Origin: CAZGAQ01 sp964523405
Lineage (GTDB): Bacteria > Planctomycetota > Phycisphaerae > UBA1845 > Fen-1342
Length of the DNA stretch: 26,219 nucleotides
Direction: 5' to 3'
NCBI GenBank assembly: GCA_964523405.1
Contig: CAZGAQ010000052.1
Location: forward strand, 1 to 26,219
Each line of letters starts with the position of its first letter. The first letter of the stretch is position 1. The position numbers and the translations under genes are program-made. Shown one piece after another: positions 13,381 through 21,092 of the stretch. The notes under the pieces were generated by a model. That model was not told where the DNA came from and ran no database searches. It saw only the letters and a list, made by a program, of their open reading frames with translations.

Positions 13381-15030
13381 ATGTCCACGTCTTCCAAGCC
13401 GCATCGTGGTCGCCTCAGGTCTGGGTACCCGCTCGCTCTGCTGGCACTCGGACTCGGCGTGTTCACCGCCTGGGCCGTCGACATTCAGCCTGTCTACAAC
13501 CCCAACGTCACCCCCGACCAGAAGGCGGTCATCGAGGCCAAGATCCAGCTCTGGGAAGGACGCCTCCCGCACCAGCTGCCGGAGCACGTCGTCACCGTCG
13601 CCTTCGCCAACGGGAACCTTGGTACGAAGTACCTGTTCACCACACCTGACATCGAACCGGTCCGCGGCCAGCTTGGCCTGCGCGGCGCCGAGGACCTGAC
13701 GTTGGGTGAGACCACCGGCTTCACCCACGATGCCGACGGCCGACCGACCGGCGCCACCATCACCCTCAACAACAACCCGGTTGTGCCGTGGTACACGGGC
13801 CTGGACCCTAACGTGCCGGCCAACCAGTTCGACCTCTGGACCGTGGTTAATCATGAGCTCGCGCACGCGCTGGGCTTCACCGTCAATAATCCGCGCTTCG
13901 CTCGCAACGTAACCGCCATGGCGGACCCGAACGATCCCAACATTCCCCCCGACCCGAACGGCCCACGGCGCTATACCGGCGGCGAGCCCGGCGGCACGCC
14001 GCGCGGTACGTTGACGCCGCGCAGCCGGGGCACGCACATGGACCCCAATGCGCACCCCGGCGACATGATGGAGCCGAACGTGCCGCGCGGCGCGCGGCGC
14101 GGCCCCAGCGAGACCGACATCGGCATCCTGCTCGATGACGTCTGGAAGTACCCGTCGATCACGGGCACGCTCAGCAACTTCGACGTGTGGAACCGAAGCG
14201 GCATGATTGCCAACGACTTCATGGTCACGCTCGGCGGCGTCCTGTCGCAAAGCATCAGCGGGATCTACAACGGCGAATCCTGCCCCTTCCCCAATGGCCA
14301 CACGGAACCGGCCCCCAACGGGACCGTGGTGAAGTGGGGCCCCGGACCCGGCCAGGTCAACCCTGGCACGAAAGGTCACTTCGGGTTCCGGATTGCCGGC
14401 GGCCTGACCCCGCTCTCCTACAGCTTCCAGTGGACGCAGAACAACGAAGTCATCGCGACAGTACCGGTAAACGCCGGGACCTGGCGTACGTTGACCGGCG
14501 GAACCCGCATGGCCGCACCCGTGCGCAATCGCCTCACCAACGAGGGGGTTGTGCCACTGTGGATCACGCGCCGCATCAACTTCAGCATGACTCCGATCGT
14601 CCTGGATGATCTGCTGCTGGGCATGCCGCTGGCCGCTACCGCCACACCCATTGATCCGGGCCTCGTGCTGCTCCTGCCGGCCGCGAGCCTCACCTTCGAC
14701 TACCTGACCGTGCCGGACGGAGCTTGGGGCGTCGTCATGATCACCGACTACTTTGAGGACCTTGGCGGTATGCCTGGCGCCTGGCTCGGGACCTGGCTGG
14801 ACGCGGCCGAGTTGCCCAGCGCGCTGCCGCCCGGTGACATCAACGGTGACGGACTCGTGGACTGGGGAGACTTCCTGGCCCTGACTGTCTGCCTGGCCGG
14901 GCCGGAAGTCTACACGGCGCCGCCGGGCGTCGACCCGCTTCTGTTCGCCCGGGCCGACCTCGACGGCGATGGTGACGCCGACACGACCGATTTCGCGCTC
15001 TTCCAGACCCTGTACCTGGGCGGCAGGTAG
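13381..15030 (+). CDS. Secreted zinc metalloprotease-like protein with dockerin-like tail
   Basis: 549 residues. The signal peptide is about residues 1-33 (PLALLALGLGVFTAWA). VVNHELAHALGF has the zinc-binding HExxH with His158, Glu159 and His162. The metzincin third ligand expected at HExxHxxGxxH is missing (Val168 there). A candidate replacement is His219 in GTHMDPNAHPGDMMEP, where DMMEP resembles the Met-turn of matrixins and DLMNP-type proteases. Downstream about 260-480 is beta-rich and unrecognised. Residues 485-549 are two dockerin-like EF-hands (GDINGDGLVDWGDF and ADLDGDGDADTTDF). ATG at 13381 has AGGAG 8 bases upstream. Catalysis is likely but depends on the identity of the third ligand. 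The substrate is unknown, and no cohesin partner is in the window. Confidence 0.82.
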   Translation: MSTSSKPHRGRLRSGYPLALLALGLGVFTAWAVDIQPVYNPNVTPDQKAVIEAKIQLWEGRLPHQLPEHVVTVAFANGNLGTKYLFTTPDIEPVRGQLGLRGAEDLTLGETTGFTHDADGRPTGATITLNNNPVVPWYTGLDPNVPANQFDLWTVVNHELAHALGFTVNNPRFARNVTAMADPNDPNIPPDPNGPRRYTGGEPGGTPRGTLTPRSRGTHMDPNAHPGDMMEPNVPRGARRGPSETDIGILLDDVWKYPSITGTLSNFDVWNRSGMIANDFMVTLGGVLSQSISGIYNGESCPFPNGHTEPAPNGTVVKWGPGPGQVNPGTKGHFGFRIAGGLTPLSYSFQWTQNNEVIATVPVNAGTWRTLTGGTRMAAPVRNRLTNEGVVPLWITRRINFSMTPIVLDDLLLGMPLAATATPIDPGLVLLLPAASLTFDYLTVPDGAWGVVMITDYFEDLGGMPGAWLGTWLDAAELPSALPPGDINGDGLVDWGDFLALTVCLAGPEVYTAPPGVDPLLFARADLDGDGDADTTDFALFQTLYLGGR

Positions 15031-15090
15031 CCTCGGATTCTGGCTGCTCGCCCGCTGTCGGCCATCCGCACGCGCGCTGCCCCGGGAGGT

Positions 15091-15114
15091 CCGGGTCGCG
15101 GTGTCGCGCCCCGG
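15091..15114. terminator. Possible shared terminator hairpin between convergent genes
   Basis: CCGGG-T-CGCG, loop GTGT, then CGCG-C-CCCGG form a 9-bp stem with one internal mismatch in the 94-base gap between the protease and lipoprotein stops. A 12-base palindrome, CCGGGCGCCCGG (15111-15122), overlaps it. No T run on either side. Confidence 0.35.
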
Positions 15115-15124
15115 GCGCCCGGAT

Positions 15125-15694
15125 TCACTGGGTCTTTACGTAGATGCCCGTCGCGTTGATGACCACGTTCTCCCCGGCCGTCGCCACCTTGCCCGCAATC
15201 ACGACTTCGGTGAGCGGCTTGAGCCCGTGCACGCCCTCAAGGCCCGTCTTCAGGGGCTTGCCGTCCGCCCCCACGACCTGGATTGTCGTCGTCCCTGCCC
15301 GAACCTGTTCCTTCGGCTCACAGCAGTAGTCCCACGGCGTCGTGCAGCCCGGACCGTGCTTCTCGACACACGACGCCAGGCTGCGATCCGCAAGCATGAA
15401 CAGCGCTCGCCCTTCCACGAACGGTGCCTTCCCGCCGCCGATCCGCCCAAACACCACCACGTCCGCTCCCTCGGCGGCCGTCTTCTTCACCTCCGCCACG
15501 GTCTTGGCACCCGCGGGCGCCGTCGCCAACCACACGTGGTCGGGAATGCCCGCCGCAATGGGAACCGCAGCAGCCGGTGCCGTCGTCGTCCCGCCCGTCG
15601 TCGGCGGACGGTTGTCCGCCGCCCGCTCGCACCCGCTCAGCAGCACGAGAACCGTTGTCGCCACGATCATCCCGCCAGTCACCAGACGCGTCAT
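15125..15694 (-). CDS. Lipoprotein with Cys-rich PWDYCCEP motif, last gene of the efflux operon
   Basis: 189 residues. The N-terminus MTRLVTGGMIVATTVLVLLSGC is a lipoprotein signal with lipobox LLSGC, so Cys22 would be lipidated by Lgt. After a Thr/Ala/Pro linker comes a domain of about 130 residues: DVVVFGRIGGG, GRALFMLADRSLASC, GPGCTTPWDYCCEP, TTIQVVGADGKPLKTGL, GLKPLTEVVIAGKV, NVVINATGIYV. This strand pattern resembles an OB-like small beta barrel, but that is inference. The cysteines in SLASC, GPGC and YCC could bind metal or form disulfides. ATG at 15694 has AGAGGAAG about 8 bases upstream. It follows permease B by 59 bases on the same strand, so it probably belongs to the pump as an outer or periplasmic accessory. 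I do not recognise a named family. Confidence 0.8.
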   Translation of the reverse strand: MTRLVTGGMIVATTVLVLLSGCERAADNRPPTTGGTTTAPAAAVPIAAGIPDHVWLATAPAGAKTVAEVKKTAAEGADVVVFGRIGGGKAPFVEGRALFMLADRSLASCVEKHGPGCTTPWDYCCEPKEQVRAGTTTIQVVGADGKPLKTGLEGVHGLKPLTEVVIAGKVATAGENVVINATGIYVKTQ

Positions 15695-15753
15695 CGTTGT
15701 CTTCCTCTTGTTGTTACAGTCCTACACCGGGGCGCCAAGCCCCGCGGATTGCC

Positions 15754-16923
15754 TCACGCTGTTCGCAACGCCTCCACAATCGGCAGTCGCAGGCACCGCC
15801 ATAGCGGCGGCACGATCCCAATGACCGCCAGCGCCGCGCCGGCCATCAGGCCACCGATCAGCACTGGCGCATCCACGATCAGCGCGAACGCGCCCATCGA
15901 GAACTTCACCGCCACGCCGTTCAGCGTGACCACGCACACGAGCGCCGCGACGAGTCCGCCCGCTGCCGTCGCCAGGAGCGACTCCTGCAGAAAGCTCACG
16001 ACGATCGCCGCGCGCGAGAACCCCAGTGTCTGCAGCGCACCGAGCTCGCGCACCCGCGCCGCGAACGCCGCGTACATCGTGTTCAGCCCGCCGAACAGGC
16101 CGCCCAGCGCGATAAGTAAGGCCGTGGCCCACACCATGCCGCGTACCGGGCGGTAGAACTTGAGGAGGCTGGCATAGTAGTCCGATTCACGCACCGCCCG
16201 CAGCTCCAGATCCAGCCGCTGCGCCGCGAACGCCGCCACGTCCTCGTACTCCGCGCTGCCCAGCGTCAGCACCACGCACGACAGCGTCGACTCGCGCCGC
16301 GTCGCGATCTGCAGATCCGCCAGCGGCACCCAGATCTCGGCGTCCATCACCGTGCTGGGCGCCTCGAACCGTCCCGTGATCGTCCAGGCGTGGTTGTCGA
16401 ACCACAGCGTCCGCCCCACGGCCACGACCTCGCTCGCGACGCCGAGCCGCGTCGCGGTCAGGTTGCCGACCATGAGCTCGTACTGCCCGGCCTGCGGCGT
16501 CCGTCCCGCCACCATGCGCACCTGCGGATGCACCAGGTACGCCGTCGTCGTCACGCCGCGAAACACGCCATTGTATTCCTGCTGCGCGTCGCGGTCGGTG
16601 CGCACGAGCATCGCCATGTGCACCTCCGGCGACACGTACGGCACGCCCAGCCGCGTGCGAATACCCGGGACGCTGGCCGCCACGAGGCTCGCCACGTTGA
16701 GCCCGATCTGGCTGCGCTCCACGCTCTCCTCGCTGCCGGCACCGAGCAGAATGACGTTCTGCGGCGACCCGCTGACCGACAGGCTGCGCTCCATGCCGCG
16801 CACAAACCCGCCAGCCGCCATGACCAACGCGACGACGAGCGCGGCGCCGCCGACGCTGGCGAACAGGCGCAGCGGCGCCCGCCCCAGGTTGCGCACCGCG
16901 TATTCGAAGGGTAGCAACTTCAC
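15754..16923 (-). CDS. ABC transporter permease, FtsX/MacB type (second permease)
   Basis: 389 residues with the MacB/FtsX layout. One N-terminal helix at about 20-40 (LRLFASVGGAALVVALVMAAGGFV) precedes a large periplasmic domain of about 230 residues (MacB_PCD-like, with NVILLGAGSEE and GRFEAPSTVMDAEIWVPLADLQ). Three C-terminal helices span 270-385 and contain RVRELGALQTLGFSRAAIVVSFLQESLLATAAGG, the typical FtsX sequence that contacts the ATPase. The start is GTG at 16923 with AGGAG 7 bases upstream. It begins 28 bases after the first permease. Having two different permeases resembles LolCE more than the MacB homodimer. No ATPase domain is fused. Confidence 0.92.
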   Translation of the reverse strand: MKLLPFEYAVRNLGRAPLRLFASVGGAALVVALVMAAGGFVRGMERSLSVSGSPQNVILLGAGSEESVERSQIGLNVASLVAASVPGIRTRLGVPYVSPEVHMAMLVRTDRDAQQEYNGVFRGVTTTAYLVHPQVRMVAGRTPQAGQYELMVGNLTATRLGVASEVVAVGRTLWFDNHAWTITGRFEAPSTVMDAEIWVPLADLQIATRRESTLSCVVLTLGSAEYEDVAAFAAQRLDLELRAVRESDYYASLLKFYRPVRGMVWATALLIALGGLFGGLNTMYAAFAARVRELGALQTLGFSRAAIVVSFLQESLLATAAGGLVAALVCVVTLNGVAVKFSMGAFALIVDAPVLIGGLMAGAALAVIGIVPPLWRCLRLPIVEALRTA

Positions 16924-16951
16924 GGTATGCTCCTGACCGGCGCGAGCCGCC

Positions 16952-18106
16952 CTACGCGGCCCGGAAACACGTCACAATCTCGCGCCGCGCAGCCTGCCAC
17001 GCGGGAACCAGTCCCGCGAGTACCCCCAGGGCCGTGGAGATCGCCAGGCCCCAGGCGAAGACCGACAGACTGCTCTGCACCGGGATACTGAGCGCGTCCA
17101 CGGACAGCGCGAACGCTCCGTGCTTCAGAATCCACACTGCGAGCGCCGAGCCCACCAATCCGCCCGCGACACTCAACATCAGCCCCTCGGTTACGATCAA
17201 CCGAGCGATCAGGTTGCCGCGGAAGCCCAGCGTTTGCAGTACGGCGTGTTCACGGATACGGTCCTGCACGGAGAGGATGATCGCGTTGCCGACCAGCGCG
17301 AGGACGGCCAGCAGACAGCCCCAGCCGAGCCACTTCATGAAGCCGACGATCTCAATGACGTCCGTGGCGGCCCGGGCGACGAAGGCCTTCTCCGGACTCG
17401 TCTTCGTCGGGTCCTGGTCGTTGGCGAACAGCTCGTCGATCGCGGCGGCCACCGGCGCGAGCTGACTTGGATCCTTCACTTTCACGTTGAACTGCGTGAC
17501 GATGCCGCCGGCACGACTGCCCGTCGCGAACTGCAGGAAGTCCAGATGCGTATAGCCGACATTCTCATCCTGCGGCTCGTCGGAACGGACAATGCCGGCC
17601 ACATAGACGGCGATCCCGGCGGCCTCGAAACGGTCCCCGACCTTGAGCCCGCGGCGCTGCGCGAGCGTCTCACCGACGAGCACGGCGTCGCTCCGTTTCT
17701 CCCAATCCGCAAGCGCGCCGGACAACAGCGTGAGCTTCGGACCATAGCCCGCGACGAACGCCTCGGCCGGCACGCCGCGGAAGGTCACGACATCCAGGCT
17801 CGTGCGGCAGTTGTTGACCACGATCTTGATCGGCACCACACTGTCGACGCCGGGGATGCGCTGGATCTGCTCGCTGTATGACTGCGGCATGCGGCTGGCG
17901 AAGGGGCAATAGCGGTCCTTGCGGTACACGACCAGCGTCGTGTCGGTGGCGCTGGTGACCGTAGCGGCCTCCACACCCGCCTGCATGGACTGCACCGCGG
18001 TGAACAGGAACATCGCGACGGCGACGCCGCACATGGTGAGGATGCTGCGCGCGCGGTGCCGTAGTACTTGCTTGTAGACGAGCGGGATGAACTTGGGCGC
18101 TAACAT
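16952..18106 (-). CDS. ABC transporter permease, FtsX/MacB type (first permease)
   Basis: 384 residues. Helix 1 is at about 20-42 (ARSILTMCGVAVAMFLFTAVQSM). The periplasmic domain at about 45-255 includes YCPFASRMPQSYSEQIQRIPGVDSVVP and NNCRTSLDVVTFRGVPAEAF. Three C-terminal helices contain RIREHAVLQTLGFRGNLIARLIVTEGLMLSVAGGLVGS. ATG at 18106 has GGAGAG about 8 bases upstream and lies 30 bases after the ATPase gene. It differs enough from the second permease for the two to form a heterodimer with an ATPase dimer. Two cysteines in the periplasmic domain (the Cys of RYCPF and of NNC) are worth noting beside the other cysteine-rich partners in this operon. Cargo unknown. Confidence 0.92.
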   Translation of the reverse strand: MLAPKFIPLVYKQVLRHRARSILTMCGVAVAMFLFTAVQSMQAGVEAATVTSATDTTLVVYRKDRYCPFASRMPQSYSEQIQRIPGVDSVVPIKIVVNNCRTSLDVVTFRGVPAEAFVAGYGPKLTLLSGALADWEKRSDAVLVGETLAQRRGLKVGDRFEAAGIAVYVAGIVRSDEPQDENVGYTHLDFLQFATGSRAGGIVTQFNVKVKDPSQLAPVAAAIDELFANDQDPTKTSPEKAFVARAATDVIEIVGFMKWLGWGCLLAVLALVGNAIILSVQDRIREHAVLQTLGFRGNLIARLIVTEGLMLSVAGGLVGSALAVWILKHGAFALSVDALSIPVQSSLSVFAWGLAISTALGVLAGLVPAWQAARREIVTCFRAA

Positions 18107-18136
18107 GACTTATCTCTCCAGGCCGCGGATGCGCTG

Positions 18137-18832
18137 TCAGGCGGCGGCCGTCGCGTGTGGGGTTTCAACGAGGGCGCCTTTTTCCAGGTGCAGCGTCTGG
18201 CGGGCGTATTGGGCACACCGGGCGTCGTGCGTCACCATGAGCAGGGTCTTGCCAAGCTCGCGGTTGAGCCGCACCAGGAGAGCCATGATCGTGCCGGCCG
18301 CGTGGGAATCGAGGTCGCCGGTGGGTTCGTCGGCGACGATGATCTTCGGGTTGGTCACGATGGCGCGGGCAATGGCCACCCGCTGTTCCTGCCCGCCGGA
18401 AAGCTGGCGCGGATAGTGATCATGCCGGTCAGCGAGCTGCACCAGTTCCAGCGCCAGGGCGACCTTGTCGTGCCGCTCCCGCCTCGACAGCTTGTGCAGC
18501 AGCAGCGGTAGCTCGACATTCTCGTACGCGGTCAGCGTTGGCACGAGGTTGTAGAGCTGAAAGATGTAGCCAATGTAGGTACTGCGCCACGTGGCCAGGG
18601 CCGTCCGCCCAAGCTGCGTAATGTCGCGCCCGCCGATGGTCAGCGTGCCGCCCGTGGGTCGGTCGATCCCCGCAATCAGATTCAGGAGCGTGGTCTTGCC
18701 GCTGCCGGAGGGACCCATGAGCGCGAGGAAGTCACCCTCCTCCACGTCGAGGTGCAGGTCCGCCAGCGGCGTAATGGTGATGTCGCCTTTCTTGTACGAA
18801 CGCGTCAGGTTACGGCATTCGATGAGCGCCAT
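18137..18832 (-). CDS. ABC transporter ATP-binding protein, LolD/MacB type
   Basis: 231 residues, a complete ATPase: Walker A GPSGSGKTT (40-48), Q-loop Gln92 in YIFQLYNLVPTLTAYENVELPL, signature LSGGQ (144-148), Walker B IIVADEP (164-170) with TGDLD, and H-loop His202. The phrases FQLYNLVPTLTAYENVELPL and RPTGGTL..G.DI are typical of the MacB/LolD/FtsE group, which uses ATP to drive mechanical extraction or extrusion rather than classic import. ATG at 18832 has AAGGAG 7 bases upstream; the frame extends to 18904 without such a site. Its start overlaps the end of the membrane fusion gene by 23 bases, implying coupled translation. Confidence 0.95.
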   Translation of the reverse strand: MALIECRNLTRSYKKGDITITPLADLHLDVEEGDFLALMGPSGSGKTTLLNLIAGIDRPTGGTLTIGGRDITQLGRTALATWRSTYIGYIFQLYNLVPTLTAYENVELPLLLHKLSRRERHDKVALALELVQLADRHDHYPRQLSGGQEQRVAIARAIVTNPKIIVADEPTGDLDSHAAGTIMALLVRLNRELGKTLLMVTHDARCAQYARQTLHLEKGALVETPHATAAA

Positions 18833-20432
18833 GGCTGGCTCCTTGCGCGGTGGGTGCGGCGTCGCCCGCGACCTCCCCCAGAACGCGGATGCGGCTGCCG
18901 TCACGGAGGCTGTTCGGTGCGTCGGCGATCACGCGATCACCGGGTTGTATGCCTGTGTCGACCTGGACCCAGCCATCCGTTGCCGTACCGGCGATCGTGA
19001 TCGTCCGCGGGACGGCGATCTGCCGGGCCTGGTCCGCGACCCAGACCATCGTGTGGCCGCCGGCGTGCCGCATGACCACGGACTCCGGCAGCAGGAGCCG
19101 CTGCGCCTGCCCCGTCGACCCGGCATCCGCGTTCGCGAAGAAGCGGGCGCGGGCGAGCATTTCCGGCTTGATCGCCGCGTCGGGTTCCTCAATCGCGACC
19201 TTGACCTGCAACGTGTTCTTCTGGATGTCGGCCTCATTGACGATGCGCGTGACGTGGCCCTTGAACGTTCGCTCGGGAAGCACGTCGACCACGACCTCCG
19301 CCTGCTGACCGACGCCGACCTTGGCCGCCTCTGCCAGCGGGATGTCCACGCGCACCTGCAGGCGGGCGGGGTCATACAATCGCAGCACCTGCGCCGACTG
19401 CATTTCGTTGCTGTTGAGCATGAGCTTGGAGCCGGGCGCGACCAGGCGGTTCATGACCACCCCGGCGACCGGCGCGCGGATGTCCATTCGCTCCAGACGC
19501 AACTGGGCCTCGTCCCGCGCGGCCTGGGCTGCGGCAACGCCGGCGGTCATTTTCGCGACGGCGGCCTGGCCGTTTTCCAGCATCTTCGTCAGGTTAATAC
19601 GTAGTTCCAGCTGCTCGCGGGCTGCCTTGACCTCGGCCTGCAGGGCCGTGATCTGCGCGGCGATGATGGGTTGACGACCGCGCGTCGCCTCGGCAATGGC
19701 CTTTTGGTTCTCGTACTCCTTCTGCACGCGCACGTATTCGATGTTGCTGGCCGTGCCCGACTCGTACAGCGGTTTGACCCGCAGATATTCCGCTTCCTTG
19801 AACTGGGCCAGCGCCTCGTCCGCCGCGAGTTCGGCCGGCCAGCGCGCCAGCTCGGCCTGCTTCTCGGCGAGTTCCGCCTCGGCGGTGCTCAACTGTCGCG
19901 TCAGCTCGATCGGTGTATCCCAGTCGCGCTGCGCGGCCTTGAGGTCGGCCTCGGCTGCGAACAACCCGGCTTTGGCTTCGGCCAGCGTCGCCTCCGCCTT
20001 GGCGAGCGCGAGCTGCGCGTCGGTGGGAATGAGCCGGGCCACGACTTCATTGGCCTCGACATGTTGGCCCTCGAGCACGGGCACATCGGCGACGATGCCG
20101 TCGGCGAGGGCGGTCACGGCTACCGGAAAGGGGTCGGCCTCGACCCACCCGGGGGCCTGCACGATGATCTTGCCGGCGGTCTGCACGCCAGCCTTCACGA
20201 CAACCGGTACCACATGCACCGGTGTGGCCGGCCAGAGGGCGTCGCCGGCTGCCAGCAGCAGCGTGAGACCGACGGCGGCGAAGATCATGCCGGGTAGCAG
20301 GACACGAGTCCTCCAGCGGCGGCGCGGCATCGGCACAACGACGCCACGCGCGGGGGGTGAGGGGCTACCGTTGTCAGGCGGCGGGGTGCTGCCGCCGGCG
20401 AGCAGGGAAATGTCGGTACGAGCCTGCGTCAT
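18810..20432 (-). CDS. HlyD/MacA-type membrane fusion protein
   Basis: 540 residues. A cytoplasmic Pro-rich lead of about 40 residues is followed by one membrane helix at about 44-62 (VLLPGMIFAAVGLTLLLAAGDAL). The lipoyl/barrel-sandwich half has GWVEADPFPVAVTALADGIVADVPVLEGQHV, then a long alpha-helical hairpin of about 180 residues (for example AKAEATLAEAKAGLFAAEADLKAA and LAEKQAELARWPAEL). The second lipoyl half has MDIRAPVAGVVMNRLVAPGSKL. A beta-barrel (LQVRVDIPLAEAAKVGVGQQAEV) and a membrane-proximal domain complete the protein. It would connect the inner-membrane pump to an outer-membrane channel; no TolC-like gene is in the window. ATG at 20432 has GGAG about 9 bases upstream. The frame stays open to 20984 only because it shadows the cysteine-rich gene. 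Confidence 0.93.
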   Translation of the reverse strand: MTQARTDISLLAGGSTPPPDNGSPSPPARGVVVPMPRRRWRTRVLLPGMIFAAVGLTLLLAAGDALWPATPVHVVPVVVKAGVQTAGKIIVQAPGWVEADPFPVAVTALADGIVADVPVLEGQHVEANEVVARLIPTDAQLALAKAEATLAEAKAGLFAAEADLKAAQRDWDTPIELTRQLSTAEAELAEKQAELARWPAELAADEALAQFKEAEYLRVKPLYESGTASNIEYVRVQKEYENQKAIAEATRGRQPIIAAQITALQAEVKAAREQLELRINLTKMLENGQAAVAKMTAGVAAAQAARDEAQLRLERMDIRAPVAGVVMNRLVAPGSKLMLNSNEMQSAQVLRLYDPARLQVRVDIPLAEAAKVGVGQQAEVVVDVLPERTFKGHVTRIVNEADIQKNTLQVKVAIEEPDAAIKPEMLARARFFANADAGSTGQAQRLLLPESVVMRHAGGHTMVWVADQARQIAVPRTITIAGTATDGWVQVDTGIQPGDRVIADAPNSLRDGSRIRVLGEVAGDAAPTAQGASHGAHRMP

Positions 20433-20557
20433 GGCATCCGCTCCAGGCTGAAGTTGGCCTGCGCTGGACATGCCGGGCGCGGCGGCGCGCCGCGACCGGG
20501 AGTCCTGCGCCGATTCGTGCGCGCAGTGATCCTGTGGGGGTGAGGTGGTGCCGGGAA

Positions 20558-20971
20558 CTAGGCGCGCGGCGGACGCAGGAGGCCGTCGAGCGTAGGTGGG
20601 CAGGGCCGCTGTGCCATCAGGACAGCGGTCACGCCGACGGGCCGGACCTCGAAGAGGTCGACGACAGCGTGAGAAGAGACCTCGCAGGTCGGCTTGCCCA
20701 GGCTGCACGGCGAAGTGCAATTGTTGGGGCAGGATCGGGGGGAGCCGGTGCGCGCATCCGGGTCCGCACTGCCCGCATGGGTCGGGCTCGGGGTACCGGA
20801 ATGTGCCTTCGCCTTGCAGCAGCAACCCTCGGCCTTGGGGGGGGCGGCCTTGCCCATCGGCGTGGCTTCCATTCCGCAACGGCACCACGGTAGCGCCCGG
20901 GCCGGCAGAGCCAGCGCCAGGACGGCCAGAGCCGCACAGGCCTGTCGCGTGATGGAAGGAATGCGCTGCAT
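20558..20971 (-). CDS. Small secreted cysteine-rich protein, first gene of the efflux operon
   Basis: 137 residues. The signal peptide MQRIPSITRQACAALAVLALALPARA (1-26) is followed by a mature part with ten cysteines: WCRCG, GCCCK, then four in a 17-residue stretch (SCPNNCTSPCSLGKPTC) and one in RPCPP. Between them are Pro/Ser/Thr/His-rich linkers (HSGTPSPTHAGSADPD). The pattern suggests metal binding or a disulfide-knotted exported peptide, but I recognise no family. It lies 125 bases before the membrane fusion gene on the same strand, with a good promoter 50 bases upstream, so it is probably co-transcribed with the pump. ATG at 20971 is preferred; a TTG at 20992 in frame lacks a ribosome site. 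The alternative minus-strand frame covering this stretch has no protein-like features. Confidence 0.7.
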   Translation of the reverse strand: MQRIPSITRQACAALAVLALALPARALPWCRCGMEATPMGKAAPPKAEGCCCKAKAHSGTPSPTHAGSADPDARTGSPRSCPNNCTSPCSLGKPTCEVSSHAVVDLFEVRPVGVTAVLMAQRPCPPTLDGLLRPPRA

Positions 20972-21020
20972 CGTCCACAACCAACGAAGCAAGGGCGCCG
21001 GACCGACCGGCTGCTACAGG

Positions 21021-21048
21021 ATAGTAACCGTCGACCGGGTCGAGTCAA
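21021..21048 (-). promoter_or_regulatory. Sigma70-type promoter of the efflux operon with internal palindrome
   Basis: On the minus strand TTGACT (21043-21048), a 16-base spacer and TACTAT (21021-21026) form a strong-looking promoter about 50 bases before the cysteine-rich gene. The spacer is mostly the palindrome TCGAC-CGG-GTCGA (21031-21043), a possible operator for a dimeric repressor or activator. Confidence 0.6.
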
Positions 21049-21092
21049 TTCCAATCATCGGTGGGTCGCGGAGCGGAATTCTGGGCGGCGGC

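Noticed and set aside
20433..20984. N-terminal extension of the membrane fusion protein frame
   Set aside because: It overlaps the cysteine-rich gene in another frame, has no membrane or domain signal, and the ATG at 20432 gives a normal fusion-protein N-terminus.
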